DNA of 64,000 nucleotides from Roseibium marinum (GTDB taxonomy: Bacteria > Pseudomonadota > Alphaproteobacteria > Rhizobiales > Stappiaceae): assembly GCF_002906165.1 (NCBI RefSeq), contig NZ_PPCN01000001.1:930001-994000 (forward strand). Direction: 5' to 3'. Position 1 is the stretch's first letter. The number at the start of each line of letters is the position of its first letter. The translations under genes were made by a program, and so were the position numbers. The notes beneath the pieces were generated by a model, which did no database searches, had not been told where the DNA came from, and was given only the letters and a program-made list of their open reading frames with translations. This document shows, in pieces, positions 63,955 through 64,000 of the stretch.

Positions 63955-64000
63955 ATGGCAAGCCTGCTGACCCCGGATATTTGTGTGATCGGCGCCGGTT
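63955..64000 (+). CDS. Start of an FAD-dependent oxidoreductase (partial)
   Basis: Only the first 15 codons are in the window. MASLLTPDICVIGAG begins with the strand and first glycines of a GxGxxG dinucleotide fold. GAGAGGAG lies about 10 bases upstream. Together with the preceding VTT gene it is probably a dihydrolipoamide dehydrogenase/mercuric reductase-like flavoprotein, but the rest lies outside the window. Confidence 0.6.
   Translation, partial: MASLLTPDICVIGAG

Noticed and set aside
1-64000. tRNA, rRNA and CRISPR genes anywhere in the window
   Set aside because: Looked for TTCGA-loop stems, rRNA-like blocks and spaced repeats while reading; none was convincing.

Overview
The window looks like about 64 kb of chromosome from a GC-rich marine-type alphaproteobacterium of the Rhizobiales/Hyphomicrobiales, most likely Stappiaceae (Roseibium/Labrenzia/Stappia relatives). 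The grounds are an Omp2-type alphaproteobacterial porin, an alphaproteobacterial Flp/Tad pilus locus, a MaoC-Pta fusion protein, and the chain rpmH-rnpA-yidC-yihA-argB-HAD nucleotidase-dapD-dapE-truA-fmt-def, which I recall as a conserved rhizobial gene order. No rRNA, tRNA or CRISPR array was recognised.

Layout. 0-7.2 kb: nucleoside and pentose salvage (deoA 3' end, deoB, add, an MFS carrier, a DUF1688/URC4-like uracil-catabolism protein, upp, rbsK). 7.2-15.8 kb: carbohydrate and acetate metabolism (aspartic protease, phosphomannomutase, aldose epimerase, acetylpolyamine-type deacetylase, HAD phosphatase, an orphan PhnD-like binding protein, ackA-pta). 15.9-28.3 kb: a complete Tad pilus locus. 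Leftward are two TadE-like minor pilins and a stand-alone CpaC N-domain protein. Rightward are flp, cpaA and then cpaB-cpaC-cpaD-cpaE-cpaF-tadB-tadC. The TPR lipoprotein TadD converges from the other side. 28.5-36.7 kb: housekeeping genes (leucyl aminopeptidase, NlpC/P60 protein, rmuC, def, marC, fmt, truA). 36.7-43.9 kb: an accessory block with a 1 kb non-coding stretch, a porin, a TetR regulator that may be leaderless, a DUF2189 membrane protein and a MscS channel. 43.9-46.9 kb: dapE and dapD. 46.9-54.8 kb: an accessory block rich in regulators and decaying duplicates (frameshifted LysR, SnoaL-like/SDR pair, ArsR-SRPBCC pair, stress-type protein, GFA protein, LysR, and two truncated copies of neighbours). 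54.8-57.2 kb: HAD nucleotidase, argB and yihA. 57.2-60.0 kb: an accessory block with a Fic-domain protein, a CatB-like acetyltransferase and a GT51-like protein that lacks both catalytic glutamates. 60.2-64 kb: yidC-rnpA-rpmH, a VTT-family membrane protein and the start of an FAD oxidoreductase.

How the parts fit. The first block reads as base and ribose recycling: deoA/deoB and add degrade nucleosides, Upp rescues uracil as UMP, and the URC4-like protein next to upp and ribokinase suggests a ribosyl-linked uracil breakdown route that returns ribose to the pool. The Tad locus has every core part for one Flp pilus. The housekeeping backbone is interrupted in three places by accessory genes, and these interruptions hold most of the unusual features: pseudogenes, segmental duplications, palindromic repeats, the Fic protein and the altered GT51 protein.
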